From Mammaliicoccus sciuri (lineage in GTDB: Bacteria > Bacillota > Bacilli > Staphylococcales > Staphylococcaceae), in NCBI RefSeq assembly GCF_002901825.1, contig NZ_PPQD01000018.1, positions 125,252 to 189,251 on the forward strand: DNA of 64,000 nucleotides, given 5' to 3'. This document shows, piece after piece, positions 45,324-53,157 of the stretch. Each line of letters starts with the position of its first letter. Within the stretch, counting starts at the first letter, position 1. A program made the translations under genes and the position numbers. The notes below the pieces were generated by a model. It was not told the DNA's origin and searched no databases. It saw only the letters and a list, made by a program, of their open reading frames with translations.

Positions 45324-45387
45324 TATAATGATATAATTATATCGTCGCCTACCTCTATGGCGTAATTCTACATAGAGAGGAGGTGTT
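45324..45387 (+). promoter_or_regulatory. Toxin mRNA promoter and ribosome-site hairpin
   Basis: Two overlapping TATAAT words (45324-45329, 45332-45337) precede the toxin gene. In the 5' leader CCTCTATG (from 45352) pairs with CATAGAG(AG)G, burying the GGAGG. CGTCGCCT near the 5' end (45343-45350) can pair with AGGCGACG just past the stop (45489-45496), a 5'-3' clamp as in other type I toxin mRNAs. Confidence 0.65.
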
Positions 45388-45391
45388 GAGA

Positions 45392-45487
45392 ATGACAACT
45401 GCTTTTGTCAATATCATTGCACCCATTATATGTGGATGTGCAATAGCTTACTTTTCTCATTGGTTAGAGAATCGTAAGAAAAAATAA
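45392..45487 (+). CDS. Type I toxin peptide, PepA1/Fst family
   Basis: A 31-residue peptide: polar start, a single membrane segment reading IIAP-I-GCAIAYFSHWL, and a basic tail (ENRKKK). It matches the staphylococcal PepA1 (SprA1) pattern IIAP..SGCAIAFFSYWL closely. Such peptides insert into the membrane and kill or arrest the cell unless repressed by an antisense RNA. GAGGAGG lies 5 nt before the ATG, but is sequestered in a hairpin. A bidirectional terminator and convergent antisense RNA follow, completing the type I arrangement. Confidence 0.9.
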   Translation: MTTAFVNIIAPIICGCAIAYFSHWLENRKKK

Positions 45488-45515
45488 AAGGCGACGTTTA
45501 GCCGACACCATTAAT

Positions 45516-45579
45516 AAAGCCCCCTCACTATGGCAGTAGTGAGGGGGTTTGGTGTTGAGTCACAACAATTGCTTTTGTT
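45516..45579 (-). ncRNA. Antisense RNA antitoxin (SprA1as/RNAII-like)
   Basis: The minus-strand promoter has -35 ATGACA (complement of 45609-45614), 17-nt spacer and TATAAT (complement of 45586-45591), giving a start near 45579. The RNA runs about 63 nt to the shared terminator, an 11-bp stem CCCCCTCACTA with its complement (45520-45547). The segment 45551-45590 repeats toxin-leader sequence (GGTGTTGAG...CAACTGCTTTTGT versus GGTGTTGAGTCACAACAATTGCTTTTGT), so the RNA can pair with the ribosome-site region as well as the terminator. Function inferred from the Fst/SprA1 paradigm. Confidence 0.85.
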
Positions 45580-45644
45580 AGTAACATTATACCACCTATT
45601 GCATTTCATGTCATCTGTAACATTGTCATTAATGTTCAAAAAAT

Positions 45645-46016
45645 TTATTTACTTTTAGCAATAGACATTCCCATTTCATTCTTTATGTGACTTGCTACAG
45701 TCTGTAATTCAGGAAAATAATTATTAGCAAAACCTATAATAATTTTATTCTTCACAAATTCATTTAATTGTCTATCCTCTGGAATAGTCTGATCTATCAA
45801 TTCCAAAAGTTCTCTATGATTTATATCATCTAAACTTACATTACCCAAATACTTCATAATAGCTAGCATAAGTTTATCAAATACCTCATGTTCAAAATCA
45901 AAATCCAATAATAATAAACTTACAGAGTTTGTCTCTAATTGATTATCACCAATTCTAACTGATAGTTCGCTTATAGCTTGATAAAGTAATCTAAAACTCT
46001 CTTTATTCTCAAGCAT
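45645..46016 (-). CDS. Unrecognised small soluble protein
   Basis: About 123 residues, acidic to neutral, mostly helical in appearance, with no signal or membrane segment. I do not recognise the family. AGGGGTG fits the ATG at 46016; the frame is open 25 codons further up. It lies between the toxin-antitoxin locus and an orphan copy of the antitoxin RNA, on the same strand as those RNAs, so transcripts reading from the orphan promoter would be stopped before reaching it. Confidence 0.6.
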   Translation of the reverse strand: MLENKESFRLLYQAISELSVRIGDNQLETNSVSLLLLDFDFEHEVFDKLMLAIMKYLGNVSLDDINHRELLELIDQTIPEDRQLNEFVKNKIIIGFANNYFPELQTVASHIKNEMGMSIAKSK

Positions 46017-46139
46017 ATTCAAACACCCCTTGATTTTAAAATAATTAGTATGTGTATTACCACAATCATCTTCTAAATTAATGATAACCAAAACTCTAAA
46101 TCAAGTCCAAACGAACAGTAAATGAAACATTGCATTAAA

Positions 46140-46201
46140 AACTCCCTCACTACGGCAATAGTGAGGGAGTTAGGTGTTTAAATACAGTTATTACTTTTGT
46201 G
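46140..46201 (-). ncRNA. Orphan copy of the PepA1-type antisense RNA
   Basis: This repeats the antitoxin-RNA gene: -35 ATGACA (complement of 46231-46236), 17-nt spacer, TATAAT (complement of 46208-46213), and a terminator with a perfect 12-bp stem ACTCCCTCACTA (46141-46170). The body aligns with 45550-45590 (AGGTGTT, ACTTTTGT-AGTAACATTATACC). No toxin ORF lies at the expected convergent position. It may regulate the neighbouring toxin in trans or be a relic. Confidence 0.75.
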
Positions 46202-46291
46202 AGTAACATTATACCAGCTATTACATGACATGTCATCTGAAAATTGACATTATTTTTCCAGTTCATTCTACATGATTTCAAATATCTTCGA

Positions 46292-46471
46292 TTAATAAGC
46301 GTAACCAAAGATAATAATAAATAATATAGACATTACTATATTTGTTACTAATATCGTTCTAAATAGCTTTTTGGAAACTTTTCTATTATACCTCTTTAAT
46401 CCATATACCTGTACCCACGTGTTAAATGCAGTATATCCTATGATAAATAAAAAGATGATTAAAAATTGCAA
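46292..46471 (-). CDS. Small membrane protein, about 59 aa
   Basis: Two membrane segments (about 3-20 and 38-57) flank a basic loop (GLKRYNRKVSKKLFRT). No family recognised. GGGAG fits the TTG at 46471; the frame is open to a GTG at 46492. It lies upstream of, and divergent from, tarG. The role is unknown; YoaK-like or transporter-accessory functions cannot be judged. Confidence 0.5.
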   Translation of the reverse strand: MQFLIIFLFIIGYTAFNTWVQVYGLKRYNRKVSKKLFRTILVTNIVMSILFIIIFGYAY

Positions 46472-46631
46472 TGCAATCACTCCCAAATACACCTATTCTA
46501 CCTATGACTCACTACGTTTAAATTAATTTTACATCAAACAGCACCTACTTCAAAACAATATTTACAAATAAATGGGATTATGGTTAAATTATGTAAAAAT
46601 AATAAATATTAAATAAAGTAGGCGCACGTGT

Positions 46632-47432
46632 ATGTCATCTTTTGTATTCATTTTAAAAGAACAGGTTAAAAATATTTATTTAATTAAAAGGTTAGCTAAT
46701 TTTGAAATTAGAATTGCAAATACGAATAACTATTTAGGTACGGCATGGGAGTTAATAAACCCTATGATCCAAATTGCAATATACTGGTTCATTTTTGGGC
46801 TAGGATTTAGAAGTAATCAGCAAATAGAAGGTATTCCCTTTATTTATTGGTTAATAGTTGGAATAAGTATGTGGTTTTTTATTAATCAGGGGATCCTAGA
46901 TGGAACTAGGTCTATTAGTATGAAATATTATCAAGTAGCAAAAATGAACTTTCCAATTTCAATATTACCTAGTTATATCGTAGTGAGTAAATTTTATAGT
47001 CATTTAGTGCTATTGGGTATTATAACTTTAATATGCTTTATTGCTGGATTTACACCATCTATATATTTAATACAATTATTAATATTTATTCCATATGCAC
47101 TTTTACTTTCGATATCTATAGCTATATTTACTTCGACTTTAAACGTCATAATAAGAGACACTCAAATGATTATACAAGCTTTAATGAGAATGCTATTTTT
47201 TGTATCGTCTATTCTTTATCTACCAGATAATAAAATTGTCATAAATATCATCAAATATAACCCTATTTATTTTCTTGCTGAAGGATACCGTTCAGCGATT
47301 CTATATAAAGAATGGTTCTTTATTAATAATTGGGATTTAGTGATATATAACTTTGTTTTTCTGATAATAACGTTTGTAATTGGTGCATATGTTAACTTTA
47401 AATATAGAGATTACTTTTCAGATTTTATGTAG
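46632..47432 (+). CDS. tarG: Wall teichoic acid ABC transporter permease TarG/TagG
   Basis: A 266-residue ABC-2 type permease with six membrane segments, aligning throughout with S. aureus TarG (NYLGTAWELINP, GISMWFFINQGIL-GT, RDTQM, KYNPIYFLAE-YR-AILY-EWFF). TarGH exports wall teichoic acid polymers. The usual neighbours (tarH, tarB, tarD) are absent, so the ATPase must lie elsewhere or this is a second copy. The ribosome site (AAGTAGG) is weak. A candidate promoter TTACAA-17-TAAATT lies upstream. Confidence 0.9.
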   Translation: MSSFVFILKEQVKNIYLIKRLANFEIRIANTNNYLGTAWELINPMIQIAIYWFIFGLGFRSNQQIEGIPFIYWLIVGISMWFFINQGILDGTRSISMKYYQVAKMNFPISILPSYIVVSKFYSHLVLLGIITLICFIAGFTPSIYLIQLLIFIPYALLLSISIAIFTSTLNVIIRDTQMIIQALMRMLFFVSSILYLPDNKIVINIIKYNPIYFLAEGYRSAILYKEWFFINNWDLVIYNFVFLIITFVIGAYVNFKYRDYFSDFM

Positions 47433-47467
47433 AATTTATTATCTCTATTGCGATTTTCATAATAAAA

Positions 47468-47489
47468 AGAGACCTGAAATTAGGTCTCT
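47468..47489. terminator. Terminator after tarG
   Basis: A perfect 8-bp stem AGAGACCT/AGGTCTCT, A5 before and T6 after, likely bidirectional with the small ORF at 47507. Confidence 0.85.
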
Positions 47490-47506
47490 TTTTTATATAT
47501 CATTTT

Positions 47507-47581
47507 CTATTTTTTTCTTTTACGGTTAACCAAATAATAACCATAAAGTCCGCAAGCTAAAATAAATAAAAATATAAGCAT
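47507..47581 (-). CDS. 24-residue membrane peptide (small ORF)
   Basis: A short frame starting with ATG 7 nt after AAGGGGG. It encodes one hydrophobic helix (LIFLFILACGLYGYYLV) and a basic tail NRKRKK, ending just before a terminator hairpin. Size and layout resemble small staphylococcal membrane peptides, including toxin-like ones, but no antisense RNA is apparent. It is not certain that it is translated. Confidence 0.5.
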   Translation of the reverse strand: MLIFLFILACGLYGYYLVNRKRKK

Positions 47582-47609
47582 ATTCTGCCCCCTTATATTA
47601 TATTTATCT

Positions 47610-48128
47610 CTATATTTCTGTCTCAACGATATAGTCGGTTGATATGTCATTACCGGCTACGAATTGATGAGATCCTACTATTTTATAGCCATGCTTAGTA
47701 TAGAATTTGAGTGCTTGGTGATTATGTTCCCATACGCCTAGCCACAGTTTTGATTTTTGTTGTTCTTTAGCAATTTCAAAGGCTTTTTTCATGAGTTCAC
47801 TGCCGATTCCTTTTGACTGAAATTGTTTATACATGTATAAACGTTGTACTTCTAGATAGTCATCTCCCATTGGTTCTGTTTGTGCTGATCCAATGTTGAG
47901 TTTCATGTATCCTGCGATTTCTTGATTGATTTTGGCAAAGAAGTACCATGATTCTTTATTTTGCAATTCACTTAAAAGTGTTTCATGATTGTATGCTTCT
48001 TCAAAATATTGATTCATATCTTCTTGTGGCATGTCGTCTACAAATGTATCTTTAAAAGTCGTTCTACATATTGTTGATAAAGCTTCTATTTCATTTTCTT
48101 GAATAGCTGTTATTTCGATTGTATGCAT
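47610..48128 (-). CDS. GNAT acetyltransferase, PaiA-like
   Basis: A 172-residue N-acetyltransferase. The start (IEITAIQENEIEALSTICRTTFKDTF), the core LEVQRLYMYKQFQSKGIGSELMKKAF and KLWLGVWEHNHQALKFYTKHGY-K-VGSHQF are characteristic of the spermidine/spermine acetyltransferase-like PaiA group. Polyamine specificity is a family inference. Monocistronic. Confidence 0.87.
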   Translation of the reverse strand: MHTIEITAIQENEIEALSTICRTTFKDTFVDDMPQEDMNQYFEEAYNHETLLSELQNKESWYFFAKINQEIAGYMKLNIGSAQTEPMGDDYLEVQRLYMYKQFQSKGIGSELMKKAFEIAKEQQKSKLWLGVWEHNHQALKFYTKHGYKIVGSHQFVAGNDISTDYIVETEI

Positions 48129-48234
48129 ATTGAGAGCCTTCTTCCATACTATTTTATTAATATTTTTCTAATCATATCAAAGAAAACGATTGTTTTAAAT
48201 ATGTTAAACTAATAAAAAAGGAGTGAATATTCGT

Positions 48235-48678
48235 ATGACAAATTTAACGATTTATTTAGCAGGACAAATTCATAATAATTGGAGAGAAGAAATCACTCAG
48301 AAAGCTGAACAACATAATTTACCACTAACGTTTGTTGGTCCACAAACCAACCATGATCGTTCTGATAATATTGGCGAATCTATTTTAGGTGAACAACCTA
48401 ATAATTATTATAAAGATAATGCCGCTTCTGATATTAATAATTTTCGTACGCAAGTATTAATGAATAAAGCTGATGTTGTCATTGCTTTATTTGGTGAAAA
48501 ATATAAACAATGGAATACAGCAATGGATGCTTCAACGGCGATTGCTTTAAACAAGCCGTTAATACTTATACGACCAACTGACTTAATTCACCCGCTTAAA
48601 GAGTTATCTAACAAAGCTAATGTAACTGTTGAGACAGTGGATCAAGCATTAGAAGTACTTAAATATATTTACGAATAA
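48235..48678 (+). CDS. YtoQ family protein
   Basis: About 147 residues. It begins LTIYLAGQIHNNWREE and contains VGPQTNHDRSDNIGE, the YtoQ family hallmark, and a late NKPLILIRPTDLIHPLKEL. The fold resembles nucleoside 2-deoxyribosyltransferase-like proteins; the function is unestablished. GGAG fits the ATG at 48235; a GTG four codons earlier overlaps the ribosome site. Confidence 0.85.
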   Translation: MTNLTIYLAGQIHNNWREEITQKAEQHNLPLTFVGPQTNHDRSDNIGESILGEQPNNYYKDNAASDINNFRTQVLMNKADVVIALFGEKYKQWNTAMDASTAIALNKPLILIRPTDLIHPLKELSNKANVTVETVDQALEVLKYIYE

Positions 48679-48682
48679 AAAT

Positions 48683-48731
48683 AAAAGGTTATGACGCTTA
48701 TTATTTACAAATACATGCGTGATAACCTTTT
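48683..48731. terminator. Bidirectional terminator after ytoQ
   Basis: AAAAGGTTAT-g-ACGC pairs with GCGT-g-ATAACCTTTT (14 bp, one mismatch), between convergent genes. Confidence 0.86.
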
Positions 48732-49192
48732 TATTTAACTTTATTTAATTGTCGATGTTTCTTATATTTATAGTAAACTTTCGATAATAAATCTGCTATG
48801 AGTAACCCAAGTGCTATTGAACTTGAGATAAGTGCAACTTTTATCATCGTAATTAATGCTTCATGATAATCATTTAATACTAAATTTTTAATCGCTTCAT
48901 AGGCTGTGCCACCTGGTACAAGTGGTATGATACCAGGAATAATAAAGAGAATAACTGGCGAGAAGAATTTTCTACTCATCATATGCCCTGCCACACCTAT
49001 AAACAAACCGCCTATAAATGAAGATTGTACGTCAGAACCATTAACCATCATACCCGTTTGAAAAGCAACCCACCCGATGGCACCAACTATACCAGCAGGG
49101 GTTAATAAATATTTAGGTGAATTAAATAATAAAGCAAATAAGAAAGCCGTACCAAAACTAAATACAATGTTTAATATTATCGTTATAATCAT
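48731..49192 (-). CDS. Threonine/serine exporter subunit ThrE-B (DUF3815)
   Basis: A 153-residue membrane protein with four to five hydrophobic segments and PGIIPLVPGGTAYEAIKNLV, the motif of the DUF3815/ThrE_2 (YjjB) half of the ThrE exporter. It starts 10 nt after the ThrE-A gene. The two halves together form one carrier of threonine/serine or small dicarboxylates (YjjPB exports succinate in E. coli). Confidence 0.88.
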   Translation of the reverse strand: MIITIILNIVFSFGTAFLFALLFNSPKYLLTPAGIVGAIGWVAFQTGMMVNGSDVQSSFIGGLFIGVAGHMMSRKFFSPVILFIIPGIIPLVPGGTAYEAIKNLVLNDYHEALITMIKVALISSSIALGLLIADLLSKVYYKYKKHRQLNKVK

Positions 49193-49202
49193 AATTCACC
49201 TC

Positions 49203-49961
49203 TTATGAGAATATTAACAACACGATACCTACACCGACACCAATGGCAATAGAAGTAAAGGTTGCTTCTAATCCTTTAGATATACCCACTAATAATTGAC
49301 CTAAAAATAAATCTTGAATCGCATTTGTTATGAGCACACCTGGAACGATTGGCATAACTGCAGATATAATCGCAATATTTAACGCATCTCCTCCAAATAA
49401 CATTTGATTATAAATGGCGATTAATGCGATGACACTCGCGGCAATAATTTCTGCTATAAATTTAACACGTGTCCATGAATGTAGAATTTCTACTATAGAA
49501 TAACCTATTGCACCTCCAATAAATGTGGCGATGATATCTTCTTTATGTCCACTAAATAAATATAGGAAGAAAATTGAAATAAAACCTGCAGCAATCATTT
49601 TAAACGGTAACGAGTATGGTAATGGGGATTTATGTATAGTACGAATACGCTTCAATGCCTCTTCAGCTGATATTTGCCCTTTATCTAACATTCTAGAAAT
49701 ATTATTCACGCGATGAATATTACCTAAATTCGTATCTCTTTTACTGACTCTATATACTCTAATGTTGTCGTCTATATCTAAAGCGAAATTTATAATTGTT
49801 GAACTGACATAACATTGATTATTCGGATATCCTAATCGTTTAGCCATTCTATACATTGTATCTTCAACTCGAAAAGCCTCCGAACCCGCTTCTAATAATA
49901 CTAAACCAGCATTCATCACAATTTCTTGAACTATAGATTTAGGATAGCGTTGTTGATTCAT
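49203..49961 (-). CDS. Threonine/serine exporter subunit ThrE-A (DUF1212)
   Basis: A 252-residue membrane protein of the DUF1212/YjjP family: a soluble N-terminal part with EAGSEAFRVEDTMYRMAKRLGY, then five hydrophobic segments and MPIVPGVLITNAIQDLFLG. With ThrE-B it makes a split ThrE-type exporter. The operon of two genes ends at the terminator near 48700. Confidence 0.9.
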   Translation of the reverse strand: MNQQRYPKSIVQEIVMNAGLVLLEAGSEAFRVEDTMYRMAKRLGYPNNQCYVSSTIINFALDIDDNIRVYRVSKRDTNLGNIHRVNNISRMLDKGQISAEEALKRIRTIHKSPLPYSLPFKMIAAGFISIFFLYLFSGHKEDIIATFIGGAIGYSIVEILHSWTRVKFIAEIIAASVIALIAIYNQMLFGGDALNIAIISAVMPIVPGVLITNAIQDLFLGQLLVGISKGLEATFTSIAIGVGVGIVLLIFS

Positions 49962-50190
49962 ATACTACACACCTCACTTTATCTTTATATATATAATAGA
50001 GTATCAAAAATAACATTACAATCGGACTTTTATTTCTATAAAATTCAATTTTATATAAATGCGAAAACTGAGATTTTATAAAACTGTATTGAGTGCGATA
50101 ATTTTTTCTATTTTATGAACATTTCGTAAATAACTTGACTTTGTTTTCATTTCATAATAGGCTTAATTTTGACGTAAGGAGGATAATAAA

Positions 50191-50631
50191 ATGGATATAC
50201 CACCAATCAACAAACAACTTGGATTCATGTTATATGTTGCGTCAAAAGAGCTTATAAAAAAATATACACCAATATTGAAGAAATATAATCCAACTTATAC
50301 AGGTTATATCGTTCTTGTAGCTATAGATAAAAACGAAGTAATCAATATTAAAACTTTAGGCGACAGACTATACTTAGATTCTGGGACTTTAACACCACTT
50401 TTAAAGAAACTTGAAGAAAAAGGGTTCGTTAATCGCGAAAGAGCGATTAATGATGAGAGAAATTTACGTGTTTCTTTAACTAAATTGGGTATCGAAACGC
50501 AAGGCCAAATCTTAGAAGATATCTATCAAACATTCCAAGATTTAAACATGGATACTGATCATTTTAACGAATTACGTGATTCAGTTGAAACATTTATTCA
50601 AACAAATCTTAATAATGACAAAGATGCATAA
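50191..50631 (+). CDS. sarZ: MarR/SarA-family regulator SarZ-like, lacking cysteine
   Basis: A 146-residue winged-helix regulator aligned with S. aureus SarZ: YTGYIVL.AI, LGDRLYLDSGTLTPLLKKLE and DERNLRVSLT are conserved. In SarZ the redox-sensing Cys13 lies in KQLCF; here the equivalent residue is Gly11 (KQLGF), and the protein has no cysteine at all. It may therefore regulate without thiol switching. AAGGAGG ribosome site; monocistronic, ending at a strong terminator. The paralogue MgrA (10207) keeps its cysteine. Confidence 0.88.
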   Translation: MDIPPINKQLGFMLYVASKELIKKYTPILKKYNPTYTGYIVLVAIDKNEVINIKTLGDRLYLDSGTLTPLLKKLEEKGFVNRERAINDERNLRVSLTKLGIETQGQILEDIYQTFQDLNMDTDHFNELRDSVETFIQTNLNNDKDA

Positions 50632-50650
50632 TTTTGAAATAACATAAAGA

Positions 50651-50682
50651 GGCTGGGACAAGGTTTAAACATTGTCTCAGCC
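50651..50682. terminator. Bidirectional terminator after sarZ
   Basis: GGCTGGGACA/TGTCTCAGCC (10 bp, one wobble pair) with T5 after; contains the staphylococcal GAGGCTGGGACA word. It lies at the 3' ends of convergent genes. Confidence 0.88.
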
Positions 50683-51246
50683 CTTTTTATTTCTATTATA
50701 ACTATGATATGGACAAGTGATGAGATGGTCATCTATTATACCGATACTTTGTAAGAAAGAATACATGATTTTAGGACCAACAAATTTAAAACCTAATTTC
50801 TTTAAGTCTTTGCTTAATTTAATAGAAAGATTTGTTTCTGCCGGCACTTCTGACATGTCATGCCATTCATTTATAATTGGCTCGCCATCTACATATGACC
50901 AAAGAAAATCTGCAAAACTGCCATATGTTTGTTGTATTTCTTGAACTAATAATGCATTACTTTTTACGGACTTTATCTTACCTATATGTTTAATAACATT
51001 ATATTCAATTTTAATGTGTTCTAATGCTTCATCTGTTAACACTGCACATTGATCAATTTTAAATTGTTTAAAAGCTACTTGATATGCTTCTCGCTTTTGA
51101 ATGACCGTTTCCCAAGAAAGACCAGCTTGTGCACCTTCTAATGATAGCATCTCAAAGATGTAATCATCATTTTTATTAATTCTACACCATTCATTTTCGT
51201 GATATTTTTTCATTAAATCACTATTTGGCCAAGTACATTCTGACAT
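50677..51246 (-). CDS. tag: DNA-3-methyladenine glycosylase I
   Basis: A 189-residue TagI glycosylase. The structural zinc ligands Cys4, His16, His174 and Cys178 are visible (ECTWP, YHENEW, DDHLITCPYH), and LSLEGAQAGLSWETVIQKREAY and FVGPKIMYSFLQSIGIIDDH are family signatures. It excises 3-methyladenine from DNA. The GFKFVGPK hinge is intact. It starts 10 nt after a DUF1648 membrane-protein gene, probably in one operon. Confidence 0.94.
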   Translation of the reverse strand: MSECTWPNSDLMKKYHENEWCRINKNDDYIFEMLSLEGAQAGLSWETVIQKREAYQVAFKQFKIDQCAVLTDEALEHIKIEYNVIKHIGKIKSVKSNALLVQEIQQTYGSFADFLWSYVDGEPIINEWHDMSEVPAETNLSIKLSKDLKKLGFKFVGPKIMYSFLQSIGIIDDHLITCPYHSYNRNKKG

Positions 51247-51256
51247 ATATTTTCAC

Positions 51257-51742
51257 TCATTTCGTATTTTCATTTTTATCTAACATATAATTTCGAGCCA
51301 TAAATATGATAATCGTCACGCCTATCACACTTAATATAATGATCGTTTCCCATACACCCAACTTAAAAGGCATACCAAGCGCTGTATATAAGTCTTTAAT
51401 GACGAGAAATGTAAATAATGCCATCATTTCGAATTTGATAAAGTAAATTAATAATTTAGCATTTTCTATTTGGGCTTTATTTGGTTGATCATAAAGTGAT
51501 GGAACATGTATGTATTTATCTATATTTGGATTACTGACTAAATAATGAAGTATAAGCCATATCAATAATCCTAATACAGGCATAAAGAATATAAAAGTCT
51601 TAGTCGACCATGCATCTGCATTTCCTGCAAAATTATAATGACTCGGTATTTTGTCAGGTAAATCGGCAAAGTTAATCATAATTAATATAATAGAAATTAA
51701 CCACAAAACAATACTCGATATATCTAATACTTTTTTGAGCAT
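51257..51742 (-). CDS. DUF1648-domain membrane protein
   Basis: A 161-residue protein with four hydrophobic segments and the DUF1648 signature LPDKIPSHYNFAGNADAWSTKTF near the N-terminus. Related proteins (SdpI-like) occur in Gram-positives; the function here is unknown. GGGGG ribosome site. First gene of a unit with tag. Confidence 0.83.
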   Translation of the reverse strand: MLKKVLDISSIVLWLISIILIMINFADLPDKIPSHYNFAGNADAWSTKTFIFFMPVLGLLIWLILHYLVSNPNIDKYIHVPSLYDQPNKAQIENAKLLIYFIKFEMMALFTFLVIKDLYTALGMPFKLGVWETIIILSVIGVTIIIFMARNYMLDKNENTK

Positions 51743-51762
51743 GATATATCCCCCTTTATAAA

Positions 51763-51799
51763 AAAAGCAACAAGTACATTAAATGTGCTTGTTGCTTTT
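51763..51799 (-). terminator. Terminator of nupC
   Basis: AAAAGCAACAAG-t-ACATT pairs with AATGT-g-CTTGTTGCTTTT; T-rich on the minus strand. It follows the nupC stop and precedes the DUF1648 gene. Confidence 0.85.
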
Positions 51800-51829
51800 A
51801 AGTTTAAACTTTAAAAGTGTTTATTGAAC

Positions 51830-53044
51830 TTACCAAGCAAATAATCCAACGAATGCTGCTGTTAACAGCGATACTAAAATACCTGATAACAACATCATTG
51901 GTACGTATTTAGATACGAAATTAGATACATCTTCTTTAACGATACCTTTCAAAGTACCTATTATCATACCAATAGTAGAGAAATTAGCAAATGATACTAA
52001 GAATGTACTAATTACTGCTGCTCTATGTGTTGAATATTCACTTATTTCTTTACTAATCGTGCTCATAACAACAAACTCATTTGTTACTATCTTAAGTGCC
52101 ATTTGTTGAGCAACTACCCATGCTTCCCCAACTGGCATACCAAGTAAAATTGCGAATGGGAACATAAAGATTCCGAGGATATACTCTAATCTTATGTTTG
52201 GTAAATATGGAATTGGATCCATAATACCTAGTAATTTATTAATCAAGTCCGCAATCGCAACAAATGCGATAACAAATGCGATAATGATTAATACAAGTTT
52301 ACCTGCATTGATGACTGAATCACCTAAAAATGAGAAGAATGGCTGTTTTTCCCCTTCGTCTATCTCAGCCACAACATCATCTTCTGGGTCTAAATCAAAC
52401 GGATTTAAAATTGTTGTTACAATAATCGCGTTAATGATGTTTAATGGTATTGCCGTTAATACATATTCTCCTGGTATCATCGTGACATACGCACCAACAA
52501 TTGCCCCTGATACAGAACTCATAGACATCATTGCAAGCGTAAGTACTCTGACTTTATTCATAGATGTTAATTGTTTAGATGAAACTGCTAAAGCTTCCGT
52601 ATTTCCTAAGAACATCATTTCAATTGAGAAGAATGACTCAAATTTAGGTTGTCTTGTTATTTTTGAAATAACCCAACCTAACATTGAAATAAATTTTGGT
52701 AAAATACCTAAATACATTAAAATATCGAATACTGGTACAACTAGTAAAATTGGTAGTAACGCTGAAACTGCCATATCCATTTTCCCTGGCCCTGGTGCTG
52801 TAAAGCTACCAAATGCAAATCCAATTCCCGAAAAAGCAGATTCTAAAAGCCATGATACGCCATCAGCCGCACCTTTAACGAATCTCGCTCCGAAAGAAAA
52901 TTGTGTGAAGAACCATGCTAATACTAAGTTAATGACAATTAGTATTAAGACTGATTTCCAATCAACATTCTTTTTGTCTCTAGAAAAAAGAAAAGCGACA
53001 CCAATGAATACCAACAAACCAATTATGTTGATGATTAAAAACAT
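51830..53044 (-). CDS. nupC: Concentrative nucleoside transporter NupC
   Basis: A 404-residue CNT-family nucleoside:H+ symporter with about ten hydrophobic segments. Nucleoside-binding motifs are GNTEALAVSSKQL and the later SFANFSTIGMIIGTL; the gate region SALLPILLVVPVFD is also recognisable. It imports pyrimidine nucleosides or adenosine. Monocistronic, GGGTGG ribosome site. A long open frame on the other strand inside it is a shadow. Confidence 0.93.
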   Translation of the reverse strand: MFLIINIIGLLVFIGVAFLFSRDKKNVDWKSVLILIVINLVLAWFFTQFSFGARFVKGAADGVSWLLESAFSGIGFAFGSFTAPGPGKMDMAVSALLPILLVVPVFDILMYLGILPKFISMLGWVISKITRQPKFESFFSIEMMFLGNTEALAVSSKQLTSMNKVRVLTLAMMSMSSVSGAIVGAYVTMIPGEYVLTAIPLNIINAIIVTTILNPFDLDPEDDVVAEIDEGEKQPFFSFLGDSVINAGKLVLIIIAFVIAFVAIADLINKLLGIMDPIPYLPNIRLEYILGIFMFPFAILLGMPVGEAWVVAQQMALKIVTNEFVVMSTISKEISEYSTHRAAVISTFLVSFANFSTIGMIIGTLKGIVKEDVSNFVSKYVPMMLLSGILVSLLTAAFVGLFAW

Positions 53045-53157
53045 TGTTTATTGTCCACCCTTTTCGTTTAATTAAAAGCATCATTATTATAACATGCAAC
53101 TTAAAAGTATGTTACTACATTTTTACATACTATTTACGATTTTTATATAAATAAAAA

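Noticed and set aside
46082-46140. Second toxin ORF opposite the orphan antisense RNA
   Set aside because: No frame with the PepA1-like membrane core is present in the expected convergent position.
52194-53075. Long open frame opposite nupC
   Set aside because: Antisense shadow of a clear NupC gene; composition rich in Ser/Thr/Ile without any recognisable fold or ribosome site.
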